A stretch of 64,000 bases of DNA, taken from Stagonosporopsis chrysanthemi (lineage: Eukaryota; Ascomycota; Dothideomycetes; Pleosporales; Didymellaceae). Below, piece after piece: positions 32,786 to 45,000 of the stretch. The stretch covers positions 248,001 to 312,000 of the forward strand of contig JAFISE010000008.1 in NCBI GenBank assembly GCA_022560025.1, given 5' to 3'. Each line of letters starts with the position of its first letter. Position 1 is the stretch's first letter. The notes under the pieces are model-generated. The model did no database searches, was not told the DNA's origin, and worked only from the letters and a program-made list of their open reading frames with translations. The position numbers and the translations under genes were made by a program.

Positions 32786-34048
32786 TTAGTACTTCGGCTT
32801 AAATGGCAGCGTCTGCATCTGCTTAACCACATCTGCCTCAATGCCAAACAATTTGTACAGCCACTTGATGATAATGAAAAAGCTCGCCGGTTCCCCCATA
32901 TGCTTGATCCCCTTGACAAACCTCGCCTCCTTGGGCGCCCCATGCTGCAACGCAACATAGTAATCATCAATCGGAAAGATCTCATCTTCGGTGCCATTCA
33001 CAAGCAGCAGTCTCGCACACTCAGGCATATCCAGCGTGCCATCCTCGAGCAGCGAAAACTTGGCCTTCGCCTCCCTCTTGAAAGCAGCCACTTCGTCGCC
33101 GTAACCCCACTTATACGCCAGCGTATTGGCCAGATCGAAGGGATACTCCAGGTGGTTTACATTGTCCAACCACTCCGTGTCAAACATGTGGTGACACCCT
33201 CCACCCAGCGCCACGACACCAGCCAGTCTGTCGGCATGCGTATGCGCGACGCGGATGGCATAGAAACCGCCGGTGCTGAACGCCCAGATAGCGGTTTTCT
33301 TGCTGTCGAGCTGGGTCTGCGTGTCCATCCAGTCGAATAAGCTGCTATACAGTCTGTCTGGGCTGAGCGGATCCGAGGGGTCCGCGGGACAGTCGCCTGT
33401 GCCGGGGATCTCAAGCACGATTGTGGCGACGCCCACGCGCCGCCAGCCTTCCATCCACACGGCCAGCTCGGTGCGGTACCCGTCCAGGCCCGTGAAGATG
33501 ACAACAGTAGGGACTGGTGCGTCAGGGGACGCTGTGTCGGGGACAAGATGGTAGACGGGAATTGTCTCGCCCTCGTTGGTGGCGCGGTGTTTGTGCGGGA
33601 TCAGGACCTCGTGGACGGGATGCTCGCGCATCCCCAGGCCCCTGATACAACACTCCTTGCCTAGTTTCCACGCTTCCCGCTGCACTTCGCTGCGGGGCGC
33701 AGGAAAGCGGCTGATGCGGTACACGGCACTTGCGCGAAGGAAGTATTCACTCGCTTTTTCTTTCTCGCCCGCCGCTTCAGCCTCTTTTGCGATGCTCTTC
33801 AAGTACTCAGCCTGTGGAAAGTAGATGGACGCATAGTCGTCCCAGTCGTATGGTTCTTTAAAGTTGCGCTTTGTGAGCTCGTCGACTACGGGCTCGAAGT
33901 CCTTTGCTGCGCCGAACATGAAGGGGTATACGCCCATTTCAGCCGGCTTCTTCCATTTGGTCTCCCATAGCTGGGCGTAGGACTCGTGGTGTGCAGCAGG
34001 TTTAGACAGATTATCTTGTATGAAGAACTTGCCGCCTGGTGCTGCCAT
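32786..34048 (-). CDS. Ayg1-like alpha/beta hydrolase (polyketide chain-shortening type)
   Basis: A single exon encodes 420 aa from the ATG at 34048. The hydrolase triad is recognisable: Ser258 in AFSTGGFY, Asp355 in NGTEDEIF and His383 in IKHMGEP. This is close in position to the triad I recall for Aspergillus fumigatus Ayg1 (about 406 aa). Further signatures are FTGLDGYRTE and LEIPGTGDCP. Ayg1 and WdYg1 shorten a heptaketide naphthopyrone to 1,3,6,8-tetrahydroxynaphthalene in DHN-melanin synthesis; related proteins serve other fungal polyketides. No polyketide synthase or reductase lies nearby, so the pathway is inferred from family only. It could also be a related DUF1100/FrsA-type hydrolase. 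Confidence 0.8.
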   Translation of the reverse strand: MAAPGGKFFIQDNLSKPAAHHESYAQLWETKWKKPAEMGVYPFMFGAAKDFEPVVDELTKRNFKEPYDWDDYASIYFPQAEYLKSIAKEAEAAGEKEKASEYFLRASAVYRISRFPAPRSEVQREAWKLGKECCIRGLGMREHPVHEVLIPHKHRATNEGETIPVYHLVPDTASPDAPVPTVVIFTGLDGYRTELAVWMEGWRRVGVATIVLEIPGTGDCPADPSDPLSPDRLYSSLFDWMDTQTQLDSKKTAIWAFSTGGFYAIRVAHTHADRLAGVVALGGGCHHMFDTEWLDNVNHLEYPFDLANTLAYKWGYGDEVAAFKREAKAKFSLLEDGTLDMPECARLLLVNGTEDEIFPIDDYYVALQHGAPKEARFVKGIKHMGEPASFFIIIKWLYKLFGIEADVVKQMQTLPFKPKY

Positions 34049-34801
34049 TGTGTGCTGTGATATGAAGTGATGATCGCTGGTGCGCTGCTGGAACGGAGAT
34101 GTCGAGGGCAATAACACAGGTTATCAAGGCCGCAGAACAGGAGCCTGTTTCCAATGAAAGAACCACCCGTCATATCGTCGTCGGACCATTCTATATACTA
34201 TCTCGATTTAGTTGTGGATATGCAGGTATCCGGCCGAAGCGTGCAGTACCGGTGCGGCGATACAGCGGGCCGCACGGAAGATGTCCGATGTGGGGAGCCG
34301 GACGTCACGCCTACACGACATAGCTGCCAGGCGTGCGTTTCAGGACTATTTTCGGGAGAAGCGTAAAGTCAATGTAGTTTCAAGGTTCAGTACTCGACAA
34401 ATGATAACTGTTCAAGCGAAGTTTGGAATGAAAGTAGAGAATTTGTCTACTAGAGGAGTGGGCGTGAAGAGCGTTGACCAACGCGCAGTTAGTGCTTCAA
34501 AGATAATGCAATCCGGCATGCATCGAGGTATATGCCTCGATGCCGCAAAGAAATAATTTTGAGGCATCAAAAGCCACAAGACAGAATGTGTCGTTGCTCC
34601 CGCCCTGGGTATCTTCCGTAACGCCGCATAACTTTTGATCTGACCTTTGACAGCTCAATGCAGGCTGCCTTTTCAAGCATGCTCCCAGCTCGCAATCGCC
34701 GAAGACTTTCAAGACTTTTAGTCGCGAACCTACATCGCATAGCTCATGGCTCATCCCTAAACCGCGTCAATGCCGTGCATTTGCCAAACATTGCAAGTTC
34801 A
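34049..34801. other. Intergenic region upstream of the Ayg1-like gene
   Basis: About 750 bp hold the Ayg1-like promoter. A CCAAT motif lies at 34151 and a TATA-like stretch near 34191-34200. Short frames on both strands show no motif. Confidence 0.4.
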
Positions 34802-35890
34802 TCAGACCGGGAGTTCGACGTCATCTGTCTCGCCAAATGCGAGTTCACTGTCCAACACGACAAAGTTTTCCGAGCCGTCTGCGTAGATCATGTCAGGACT
34901 GACCATGGTGAGTGGCGTTGAGATGTATTCCGAGGACTCACGTGAGCGCCGACGACGGTGGTAGTCGTAGTGGAAGTCGAAAAGCATACCCGGCGACACG
35001 TTGTTATTGGTCTCCACAGACTCCTGAAGTGTTGTATTCTCGAGCAGAGTATAGTTCAGCGAGTGAAAGGCCTCCCGTGAGAGCATAGTCGGATTCTTCG
35101 TGTGGTCCTCAAAGGTAATCTTCTGAAGGTTAGGAAGGCACCCTAACATCTTCTCCCAATCACTTCCAGGTTCTGGATTGCCAGACTCACTGTCGGAGTT
35201 GCGGCCAAACCCAATAGGGTGGAACGGTGCGACGATGACCAGGTGTTCACAGTACTGTCCAATCTTTTCAAGGACTGCCATAAAAGGCCCTGCGCCTGCC
35301 TCGTTGGTCTTACCGTTAATCAAGAGCATCCTGAAGGCATTGCAGACATCGACCAGTGGCTTTGATCCATTCAGATACTCTGTAATGCGGAGCACGGTGT
35401 TATGTTCGAGCGGCAGAAACATCTCACCTTCGTACTTGACCATGGCATTTTTGAATTGCACGTCTAGATCCGGCTTGTTTGCGAGCGTCGAGCGTCTGAA
35501 CACACTAAGCCGTGGAGGCGTTCCGTTGAGGAAGGATCGCTTAGGTGGTAGGCCTGTGCAGAAGTCCTCAAAAATACCGTTCTTGGTGGGACTGAGTGGA
35601 GGAATGTCACTGCGTTCTGTACTGTCTGAAGTAAATGCTGAAGTGCTTTGAGCAGCGTCTACGATTCGTTAGCTGATAAGACATGTCAGTGTTGCATTAG
35701 CACACTTGCCTTCCACGCCAAAACCCCTCTGCGAAGACACATGCGCGTGTGATAATGAACGGCCGCGGTTTGTAGGGATTGGCCGAGGCGTACTTTCTCC
35801 AGCATCTAAAGCGTCATTGTCTTTGCGGGTATCTTCGTGCTGTTGTAGTGCCCTGCCGATACCCGAAGGTAGAGTCGAGCGGCGCTCCAT
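34802..35890 (-). CDS. Hypothetical protein with a GC-AG intron
   Basis: Exons complement(34802..35658, 35710..35890) encode 345 aa. The 51-nt intron needs a GC donor (GCAAGTGTGC at 35709) with branch GCTAAC and acceptor TAG; the only nearby GT donor gives the wrong phase. The protein starts MERRSTLPSGIGRALQQ. It has a Ser/Pro-rich polar first half, then a more ordered alpha-helical region (VLRITEYLNGSKPLVDVCNAF, FMAVLEKIGQYCEHLVIVAPF), a basic patch HRRRRSRES and an acidic end. I do not recognise a family. The ordered part looks like a globular domain rather than a chance frame. Confidence 0.65.
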
Positions 35891-37019
35891 GTTGGCAGGT
35901 AGAGAGTTTTTGACGGTACGAGGAGACGCAATGCCAAAACTGAGTTAAACTGGCTGCAACCATGTGTTGTTGTGCTTGGCGCTAGGCAATGACAAACGAA
36001 GTGAAGAGGACTCCACAGCGTACATCGCGAACCCTTGGCAGATGTCGTGACCACATGGCGTAACGATTGGTCGGAGTGTCGTTTGCCCTCATCTCCGCGC
36101 CAGCACAGTGCTCGAGGGTTTGCACAATTTGCACCGCGCTGCGAGACTGTATCAACTCATAGCTCTTCAAGGGGTTCGCGTTGCAACTGGTCTTCCACTT
36201 GGCTATTCAATTACCAGGTACTTGAAGCAGTATTCAGTGTTTGCTTTGACATGACCTAGGGGCATAACTCATTGAAAGCACATGTGCAGAAGATATCCTT
36301 TGACTTTATAGACTAGGATGGACAGGGCTGTGGTGCAGGTTGATGTGCAGTTCTTGGGGCTCCCGGGACGATGGTATATATCTCGATCCGCGAACATATA
36401 GGCATCTTCGGTGACAATGTATGCAATCCGAGCTATAATGCGTGTGGTTGTGTGTGCAGGAGCAATATCGATACTGACAAACATCGGAACGTCGGGTGGT
36501 GATAGGGCAAAACACAGTCTAACCAGAAGGAGATGCACGTTGTGGGCCAATAGCGTCATAGCGGAAAGGTGGGATGGATCGCGCGGGGCTGAATTCATCT
36601 CTTCTGCGGCCTCAGCTCTTGTTAGCCTCTCAACCAACTGCTAAGATTGAATCGCTGATACGTCTCTCAACCCATAAACTGGTAAGCTCTCGCCTTGCCT
36701 ACTGGTCCCCCTCTCAATTGACCGACGGGCCAGCTATCTTCGCCCCCAGGATAGCATTATCACACAGCATCTGTAAGCACTTCATCCCTTCCCAGAAGCA
36801 ACGTCAAGCTCCCCACTCGTGGGGTCCGCAGCTTCTGCTGCGGGGGCAGATGCTACGCGTGACCTTCATAGTCTTGAGCTATGTCATCCGTGCATTGCAC
36901 CTTGAACAGTAGTATTGACTGTGCATTCTTGACTGTAGGACCACGTCTGTTGGTGTCGAACATTTCACAGCTTCGCGCTTCCTCGCACTCTCCAGAAGCC
37001 ACGTACAGCAACCGCCACA
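35891..37019. promoter_or_regulatory. Divergent region with the hexokinase promoter
   Basis: About 1.1 kb separate the hypothetical gene (start 35890, -) from hexokinase (start 37020, +). It contains CT-rich stretches at 36700-36820 and the CreA-type sites listed separately. No reliable gene was found inside. Confidence 0.5.
36811..36845. promoter_or_regulatory. Cluster of CreA-type sites upstream of hexokinase
   Basis: CCCCACTCGTGGGG (36811-36824) is an inverted repeat of the CreA/Mig1 consensus SYGGRG with a 2-bp spacer. A third match, GCGGGG, follows at 36840-36845. The cluster sits ~175-210 bp upstream of the hexokinase ATG. Paired CreA sites are the functional form in Aspergillus; glucose control of this gene is inferred. 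Confidence 0.45.
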
Positions 37020-38659
37020 ATGGTCACAGGTGCAAGGAGACCTCCTTCCCGCAAGGGTACGATATACCTTCCCCAGCTCCCCGAGTCTTGCACAGAGCGC
37101 GGACAAGCCGGAACACGTCACGCGCAGAGTTAACGTTCGACAAGGCTCCATGGCGGATATGCCCCGGGATCTCAAGGAGCAGATTGAGAAGCTCGAGGAG
37201 ATATTTGTTGTCCCCACGCAAAAGCTGAAGGAGATCACCGATCACTTCGTAAAGGAACTTCAGAAGGGTCTGACAACAGAGGGTGGCTCCATTGTGAGTG
37301 GCTTAGGGACCGCAAATGGGAAATCAGCGCTGACCAACACAGCCCATGAACCCAACATGGTGCATGGCTTTCCCTGACGGCAACGAGACCGGCCGATACC
37401 TCGCCCTGGATATGGGAGGAACCAACCTGCGAGTGTGCGAGGTGACCCTGACCGAAGAAAAGGGCGAATTCGAGATCATCCAGTCGAAGTACCGCATGCC
37501 CGAGGAGCTCAAGACCGGCACCGCGGACGAGCTCTGGGGCTATGTCGCCGATTGTCTGCAGCAGTTCGTTGAATACCACCACGCGGATGAGGAACTTGAG
37601 GATCTGCCTCTTGGTTTTACCTTTTCCTACCCCGCGACACAGGAGTATATCGATCATGGTGTCCTCCAGAGGTGGACAAAGGGCTTCGATATCGACGGTG
37701 TCGAGGGTAAAGACGTTGTGCCACCCTTCAACAAGGCTCTGGCTGAGCGTGGCGTACCCATCAAGCTGGCGGCTTTGGTCAACGATACCACCGGTACGAT
37801 GATTGCGTCTGCCTATACCGATACAGATATCAAGATCGGTTGCATTTTCGGAACGGGTTGCAACGCCGCATACATGGAGGAATGCGGTGCCATCCCCAAA
37901 ATTGCTCACCTAAACCTTGACCCTGAGCTGCCCATGGCTATCAACTGCGAATGGGGCGCATTTGACAACGAGCACCAGGTCCTGCCGCGCACACAATACG
38001 ATGTCATCATTGACAAGGAGTCTCCTCGTCCTGGCCAACAGTCTTTCGAAAAGATGGTTGCTGGCTTATACTTGGGTGAGATCTTCCGTCTGGTCCTCCT
38101 GGACCTGCACAAGGGCCACGAGTGCAGTATGTTCCAGGGCCAAGACGTCAGCAAGCTGGAAAGGCCGTACTCCCTGGACGCAGGATTCCTCTCGGCTATC
38201 GAGGAGGATCCCTTCGAGAACTTGCTTGAGACCGGCGACTTGTTCCAGAACAAGCTCAGCATCACATGCACAAAGCCCGAACTCGAGCTGATCCGCCGTC
38301 TTGCTGAGCTTATTGGTACACGTGCTGCTCGTTTGACTGCCTGCGGCGTTGCAGCGATCTGCAAGCACAAGAACTGGGACCAGACTCACGTTGGTGCTGA
38401 CGGCTCCGTCTTCACTAAGTACCCCCATTTCAAGATCCGTAACGCACAGGCTCTGAAAGAGATCCTGGACTGGCCGGCTAAATACGGCAAGGGCAAGAAC
38501 GATCCCATCGAGATTCTCCCTGCTGAGGACGGTTCTGGTGTTGGTGCTGCCCTGATCGCTGCCCTGACTATTAAGCGCGTGAAGGAGGGTCAGCTCGCGG
38601 GTATCCAGGACTGCGAGGCCATGTTGAAGATGGCTGGAAAGGGGCCACGAACCGCATAA
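37020..38659 (+). CDS. Hexokinase
   Basis: Exons 37020..37056, 37145..37293 and 37343..38659 (introns 88 and 49 nt) encode 500 aa. The N-terminus MVTGARRPPSRKGSMADMP is the usual start of ascomycete hexokinases. Motifs are the phosphate-1 loop LALDMGGTNLRV (~82-93), the sugar-binding LGFTFSYPA, LVNDTTGTM with the catalytic Asp, IGCIFGTGCNAAY, and the C-terminal adenosine motif GSGVGAALIAA. MNPTWCMAFPDG is the substrate-recognition segment of hexokinase rather than glucokinase. It phosphorylates glucose and fructose to enter glycolysis and, in related fungi, takes part in glucose signalling. Confidence 0.95.
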
Positions 38660-41600
38660 GCGCCTACTATCTGAGGAACTCTATTTTGAATGTCTACAGG
38701 CGATTCTACCATTTCTGTCAAACGACTTCCATGCATTACGGTGAAGAGGCGGGGGAGTGCGACAACACCACCAAGACTGATAGGGCTTAGATCCCCTATG
38801 GCCCGACACTGGTATCTAAGTAGCCTCCCATCCAGACGCGATTGAATCAGTTGAGAGGATCTGTCGGTTTGCGCCAGCACAGCCTTTGAGCAGCCTACCG
38901 GCTTTGTTGCACGTGAATGAAAGATGAAAGCCTTGTCGCTGACCGCCTCGATTAGCCATGGTCCAGCCGTTACACGTCAGCCACAACGCTCAAACAGCAC
39001 AGAAAGGTAGAGTAACCTCTTAGCAACCGGTACGAGTCGGATATTTAGTTTGTTCACCAGCCATTAAACGTGTCTACGTGTAATGGTCGCGTTTGCGAAG
39101 TACGTTTCAAGACGCGAGATAAGCACGACATTCGTGCGCAGATATTTCGAGCACCTGTCACTGGAGTGTCAATGCTGTCAACCCCACTTAGATTTCCGAT
39201 ACCTCGACCTGGGTACCGTGAGCACGTTTGTCAAAAGTTGCCCGAATCGACGATCATGTACAATACATCATTATGGGGAAGTCAGGATGCGCATGCTAAA
39301 CAACTCCGAGGCAATACTTGAATTCCGGTCAATAATGTCGCCTTCAAGCTCTACGTGGACCTTTGGGTCGCTGTCTTCGTGACCACACGCATTGACGAAG
39401 CAACGGATAGAAGGAACAGAGAAGACCGAGATGGATAGGATGATGCTTGTCAAAACATATTAATTGCCACATTCTCAGGGTCTACGACCCTGATCTCCCT
39501 GAACTTGTGACGATCGAACAGCAACTCTCGCGCATCCCAATCTTCGAAGCCTCATAGCATCTCGAAGAACGGGCGGAGTGACAAGCAATCCTTGAGCTTG
39601 GTGAACACGTGTGATGGATCTGCTGTAAACAGGGCAGGGCGCCGTGTCTTGAGCCGGACCCACCAAACCTTCCATACTGGGATACCGCTCTTCGAGAACA
39701 ACATACACCGCTTCCTATAGCCCCTGTTGTCTGGTCAACTTATACACCGCGTACTTCGCTTGCAAGTTCCTTCCTTCGAATGCCTTGTTTTTGTATTTAT
39801 TGTAGCAGCGTTGACTTGATCGACTTCTGCGTGGCAATGTGGGCGGTTTCGGCAAGCACACGGAGACGACGCATACGACGCATGCAGATCGTAGTTCGTG
39901 CCTGCGCCAGGCCCAATGCGCTCGGAGCTAGTGCCTTGCATGTGGCGGCAGCTGTCAATCGCATTCGGACTTGCTTCTCCATAACGAAACGTGCTGCATG
40001 ACCGGAGCAGCGCACAGCGGCTAAGGCTGAGATTGCGACTGTCCGCTCGGACTCCGAATTGTCCCGAACGTCGAGATCCGTCTCGGATCAGGCTGGAGTT
40101 CGTGTTACAGAGTGTAAACGCTGGGCTGCTTACGTCTTCGGGTTTGCGCAGCGCTCGCGGTTCGTGGTGCTCGAGTGCGGGTGGCACAGCAGATTGCAGT
40201 GATGTCAGCCTGCGCCTCTGTTGATGTTGACAAACACGAACAACGCGTCACACAACAGCTCGAGTCTCTCAACTCTAGATCGAGGTCGAACAATCGATGT
40301 TATGGTGCTCAGAGCAGAACACGTCATAACGGCAGAGGACAGTTGTGCTACTGCATTAGGGTAATCGACATGTCTGTTGGTCATCGAGAGCTGGTTACTG
40401 ATGATGAGCGCAACACCGAGCCCAGAGCAGCACCTAAGCCATCGCTGACGATGATGTCCAGCTTGTCTGGCGCGGCGGGAGCGCGTGAGATATCTATGAC
40501 GGTGAATTTCCTGAATGGAATGACGGCATCAGACCCCGACATAGTTCATGTTGTTGAAGACGAAGGAATGAAGAGCATATAGCCGCGAAGCATGCATTAC
40601 TCGACGGCGAGTCGCTTTCAGGGAGCCGCCAGACACGGCATGAGGGAACACAGCATCTGCTATTTTGTATTCATGACGGCGGCTGTGGAGGCTCTGAGGT
40701 TGCACCAAGTCAACACCCGCCCATGCCGCAAGCCATGATGAGCGTGGCCGTTGAAGCCACAGCACTCGAGACAAACTGGCGACAAGCGCAGCCGACTGAC
40801 CTTCGCCGCGAACCCACAGAATCGATAGGAGAGGCCACCAGAAGGCCCGACAGGTGCTGCATCGTCAATCATAGTGTGGAGAACTAAGGCTGTAGCTGTC
40901 CTGTCGGCCCTCTGCCTGTTCGCTCAGCTCGGCGGGCCGCTGCCGCATCGCCCCTTTTCGCATGAATGCACAAAGAAATTGCTTCATTTGGCCCTCGCGT
41001 GGGCTGCAAATGGGGCTGCGGTGGTTAAGGGGGCATCCCGGCAATGCTACTGCCTAGCGATGCGTGGTGTGTGGTGCGAGCGTCAGGTTGCAGGTGGCGA
41101 GTGCCGAGAGGTTGCCTGTTTGGGTCACAACAATCAATGTAAACAAGACCGTCAACACACGCACGGCGCACCCCACGCTGCGGCGAACGCAACTCGAAAA
41201 TCTACGTGCGCACACAGAACGTAGTTCGTGCATTTCTCGCGCATTTGAGCCGACTCTCTTTCCGCTATTCTGGCGCATTGCTTCATCTTGTGCCTGTCGT
41301 TGGTTCTTTCATTGGTTGCGGCGGCCCAAAACAACAAACGGCGGGCTGCACCTGCAGGGTGGGCTCGGGCATGCCAGCAGGCGCGGACACGCGCATGGAC
41401 CAGCGTCCTGCCAGCCACCCACCTGCAGCGCTCTTGTTTCGCACGTACGCGCCTCTTCCCATATACCATCCTCGTCCGTCGATTCCGATTGCAAGAGCGC
41501 ATTAAGGGTCCCTCCATCGCCAGAGCCCGTCCCCTCCGTTTTAATCGCTGCGGTGCCGTCATCGTCGACTCGAAGTCGCGCCTGCCTCCACACGGGTCGC

Positions 41601-42097
41601 GCCTGCCTGCAGCCCTAGATCAAAACACACCGCATCGAACCGCTCCTCGACACGTTCACCTGCTTTCACCTTGATAGTGTCGCGCGGCCCCTCTCGCCCT
41701 CTAAAGAGCATCGACAGGCCTTGCATGGCGTGTGAGCACCTGCACTGGGTCGTCGTTCGCTGAGGGGGAACTCCTGGTTGCGACGTGTAGTTCGAACGAC
41801 AGGTGCGCTGTCGCTGTCGCTGTCGCGCGCATTCCTTGTGCTGCATTCTTCCGGCGCCGCTCCACCCTGCACCAGACTCCAAACACACGGTGTGCTGTGT
41901 GCTATCGTTATCGATTGAGCGCTGGCCTCATCCGTCTTGCCGCGGTGCACGCTGTCTCCAGCGCGTCCGTCAACACCACGCGACGACCAACCACCCCGCC
42001 CACCACGACGGCTCCACCCACGACAACACCGCCAGGCACTCCTTCACCCTCATCCTTCACCCCACGAACCCTGCCGGTTGCGACGCCTGATTTCACC
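38660..42097. other. Long gene-free stretch upstream of Wee1
   Basis: 3.4 kb separate the hexokinase stop from the Wee1 ATG. Frames inside (for example plus strand 39083-39382 and 40202-40582) lack motifs, and several have no ATG. The part after ~41000 is C/T-rich on the plus strand and is probably the long Wee1 promoter and 5' leader. An unbroken frame runs upstream of the Wee1 ATG to 41732 but starts with a non-ATG codon and looks low-complexity. Confidence 0.5.
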
Positions 42098-45000
42098 ATG
42101 GCCTTCGCCTCCTACTCACCACACCGCGAGGGTGGCACCATGCACCTGGACTTGCCTTCACCTACCTACCGCCTGGACGGCACCCACTTCGCCCACCTAC
42201 AACAGCTGCGTCGCTCCCTGTCGCGCTCACCCTCAAAGCCCTCCCGCTTCCAACTCCACAAATCAGACTCGCCGCGCTCACCCATTTCACCACTGGCCCT
42301 TGCGCGCGCGTTCAGCCCCAAGTCGCACAAGCCAACAAGTCCTATCAAGACATTCTCTGAGTCGCCTCTGGGACAGGCCGTGCCCCCTAAGAAAAAGTTT
42401 ACCTTGCGACGATCAACAGCAAACTTCAAGGCTTCACCGCGCACGCGACAGAACTCAAAAAGCCCGCGTCGCAACGTACTGAGCGACTCACCCACTGGAG
42501 GCAACTCGACAACACCCTTCTATAGCCGCATCGCCTTTGGCCAGGAGAACGACACACCTGCGCGCCCCTCCAGCTCAGAATCTTTTGAGAGCATGGACAC
42601 TGATTGCAGAAAATTCGGCCTGAACGACAAGCCGATTAAGTTCGAGTTTGCGCAGCGCCGCCCAGATCTCTCCCCTGGCGCACCGGTCAAGTCAAGCCCT
42701 CTCAAGCGCAACGATGGCGTCATGAACCTGAGCGGCACACCGACTGGTTTCAGTCCGGTCGCGAAGAGGCGAAGTCTGCAGAGTGTCTCGAATCTTGGTA
42801 ACGACTTTGAGAGTATATTCGACCAAGTTGCAAAGCGCGACAATGTTCACGCAGTACAGTCACCTATGGAGAACGAGGAAACTATGAGCGGATTCGACTT
42901 CTCCACACCTCTGAACGCTTCACAATCGCCAGTACGCAGGACAACTTCATTGAGGAAGTCCACCGTGATGCAGCGAAACGCGAACTCTCCGCGACCAAAG
43001 CCAGCCTTTGACGGCGAATTTGCAATGCCTGGCCTTGCAGCTTCGAAATCGCGAAACCGAATGTCTCTCGATGGCGCTTTCGGCCAAAGCACGACCCCGA
43101 CGCAGACCCCTTTCCACAAATCAACATTCGATGCTGGGCGCATGGGTTTGCCTACGCCCTTCGTTCGAAGCGCTGCTGGCGCACCGCAACCTCATCCGTT
43201 GTCGCATGCGCACACTCCATCTTCGACTACGTCAAGCGCCGGTGGCTTTACTCCCATGGCACCACCGCGGCCACCCCACTTTGCAGCTCCACCTAGTCGG
43301 CCAAACCAGAGTCATCAATTTTCACGATCGCTACCAATCGGCGTACCGCGCCCACATGCACCGGACGGCGAGCATGACTCGTTCGATACACCGTTCAAGT
43401 CCGTGCAACAAGCGCCAGTTGCATTCTCCACCGGCCTCATGTCCAAGAAGAACCGCAACGCGGACGAGCATGTCAATGTCTACGTTATGCCTGACACACC
43501 TTCTAAGAGGCAGTCGTATCCTCCCGCCCAAGCAGACAGGGCCGATGTGATTGACACGCCTCTTGTCAAGCGTGGTGGAAGTTTGTTCGGTGAATGGAAT
43601 CGGCCACAACCTCAATTTGGCACAACCAGCACACCCTTCAGTGCACATGTGTCAAAGCTCTCTACCGAGTCTTTTGGCAAGGGCACAAGCATATTCGGTA
43701 ACATGAACGGACCGCTCCAGCGCCGAGGAAGCATTGTCAGCGTAGATGGCGATGATGATCTTCCCGACAGCCTCTCGCCGACCGCCAACCGCACCATGGT
43801 CGATACCATGACAGACAACGACGCAAGCGTTGACGACATGCCCCCGACTCCTACTAAGGGACACGGTGCGTCAAGCCGCCGGTCCAAGGAAAGCAGCTTG
43901 AGGCGCAAGACCTTCCGCTCGCGCCCTACAATTGGCAACGATACATTCGCTGCGCCAGAGGCTGCCAACGAATTTAACTGTAAGTCGAACCCAAGCACAA
44001 TCACGGCAGCTCCGTCCGATGCGAGTGATCCACTCTCTTGTGAGATCCTCAACTCAGCGAACTGCGATGCTCCATCTGTAGAAACTTCTGTTGCTCGAAT
44101 TCGGTTCTCGCGGCGCACCAAAGCTCTAGGTCGCCCTTCGCCGCTTTCGCAACAGATTCTTCGTACAGCCCTTCTCCTTTTCTGTTTTGAGAATCAAACA
44201 CTGACAAAGTCACAGCATCCATCATCTCTTTTGGATCTTCGTCTCCAGGCTCTCCGGGCATGGACTCTTCCTTCCAGCAGCACGAGCAGAGCCGACTGTC
44301 GATTACTGGTAATAGGCGCGGTTCAATGAGCTTCAACAGCAGCGTCAGCACTTTCCCGCCCGCCACACCCACCACGCCACGAGATCACTCTGTCTTCTTT
44401 GCTGAGAACAAGGGCGCCATCCCCATTGGCCTGACCAAGAATGACGTTGACGAGGCCATCAGCTCCCGTTTTGACGAAGTCAAAGAGCTTGACGGTAGTG
44501 AGGGAGAGTTCTCTAAGGTCTACCGTGTCAGCCAGCCTGTGCAGGGTACAACAGCCAGTTCTCCAGCTGGGAGCCAAGTATGGGTTGTCAAGAAATCAAA
44601 GAAACCGTATACTGGTAAGGGCGACCGCGAGCGCAAGATGCGCGAAGTCGAAATCTTGTACGCACTCCGGGGTGACGAACATGTCTTGCATATCAACGAC
44701 CACTGGGAGGCCAACTCTCACCTGTACATCCAGACCGAGTATTGCGAGGGCGGTAACTTGCGTCGTTTCCTTGATACTGTTGGGTACAGCAGTCGTCTTG
44801 ATGATTTCCGCATCTGGAAGATACTGCTCGAATTGTCACAGGTAAGCCTATCGCAAACATGTGTCATACTTGTTCTAACAGCACATCAGGGACTCACTTT
44901 CATCCACAACTCCGGCTACATCCACCTCGATCTGAAGCCGGCCAACATCCTCATTGACTTCGGAGGTTCGCTGAAAATTGCGGACTTTGGCCTAGCTAGC

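Noticed and set aside
36269..36637. 122-codon minus-strand frame upstream of hexokinase
   Set aside because: Starts with a non-ATG codon and shows no domain; lies in a promoter-like region.
40202..40582. 126-codon plus-strand frame in the hexokinase-Wee1 gap
   Set aside because: No recognised motif, no splice signals and no supporting context; treated as chance.
44260..44262. ATG at 44260 as start of a separate kinase gene
   Set aside because: The upstream exon joins in frame through a good 236-nt intron, and a long Ser/Pro-rich N-terminus is normal for Wee1.
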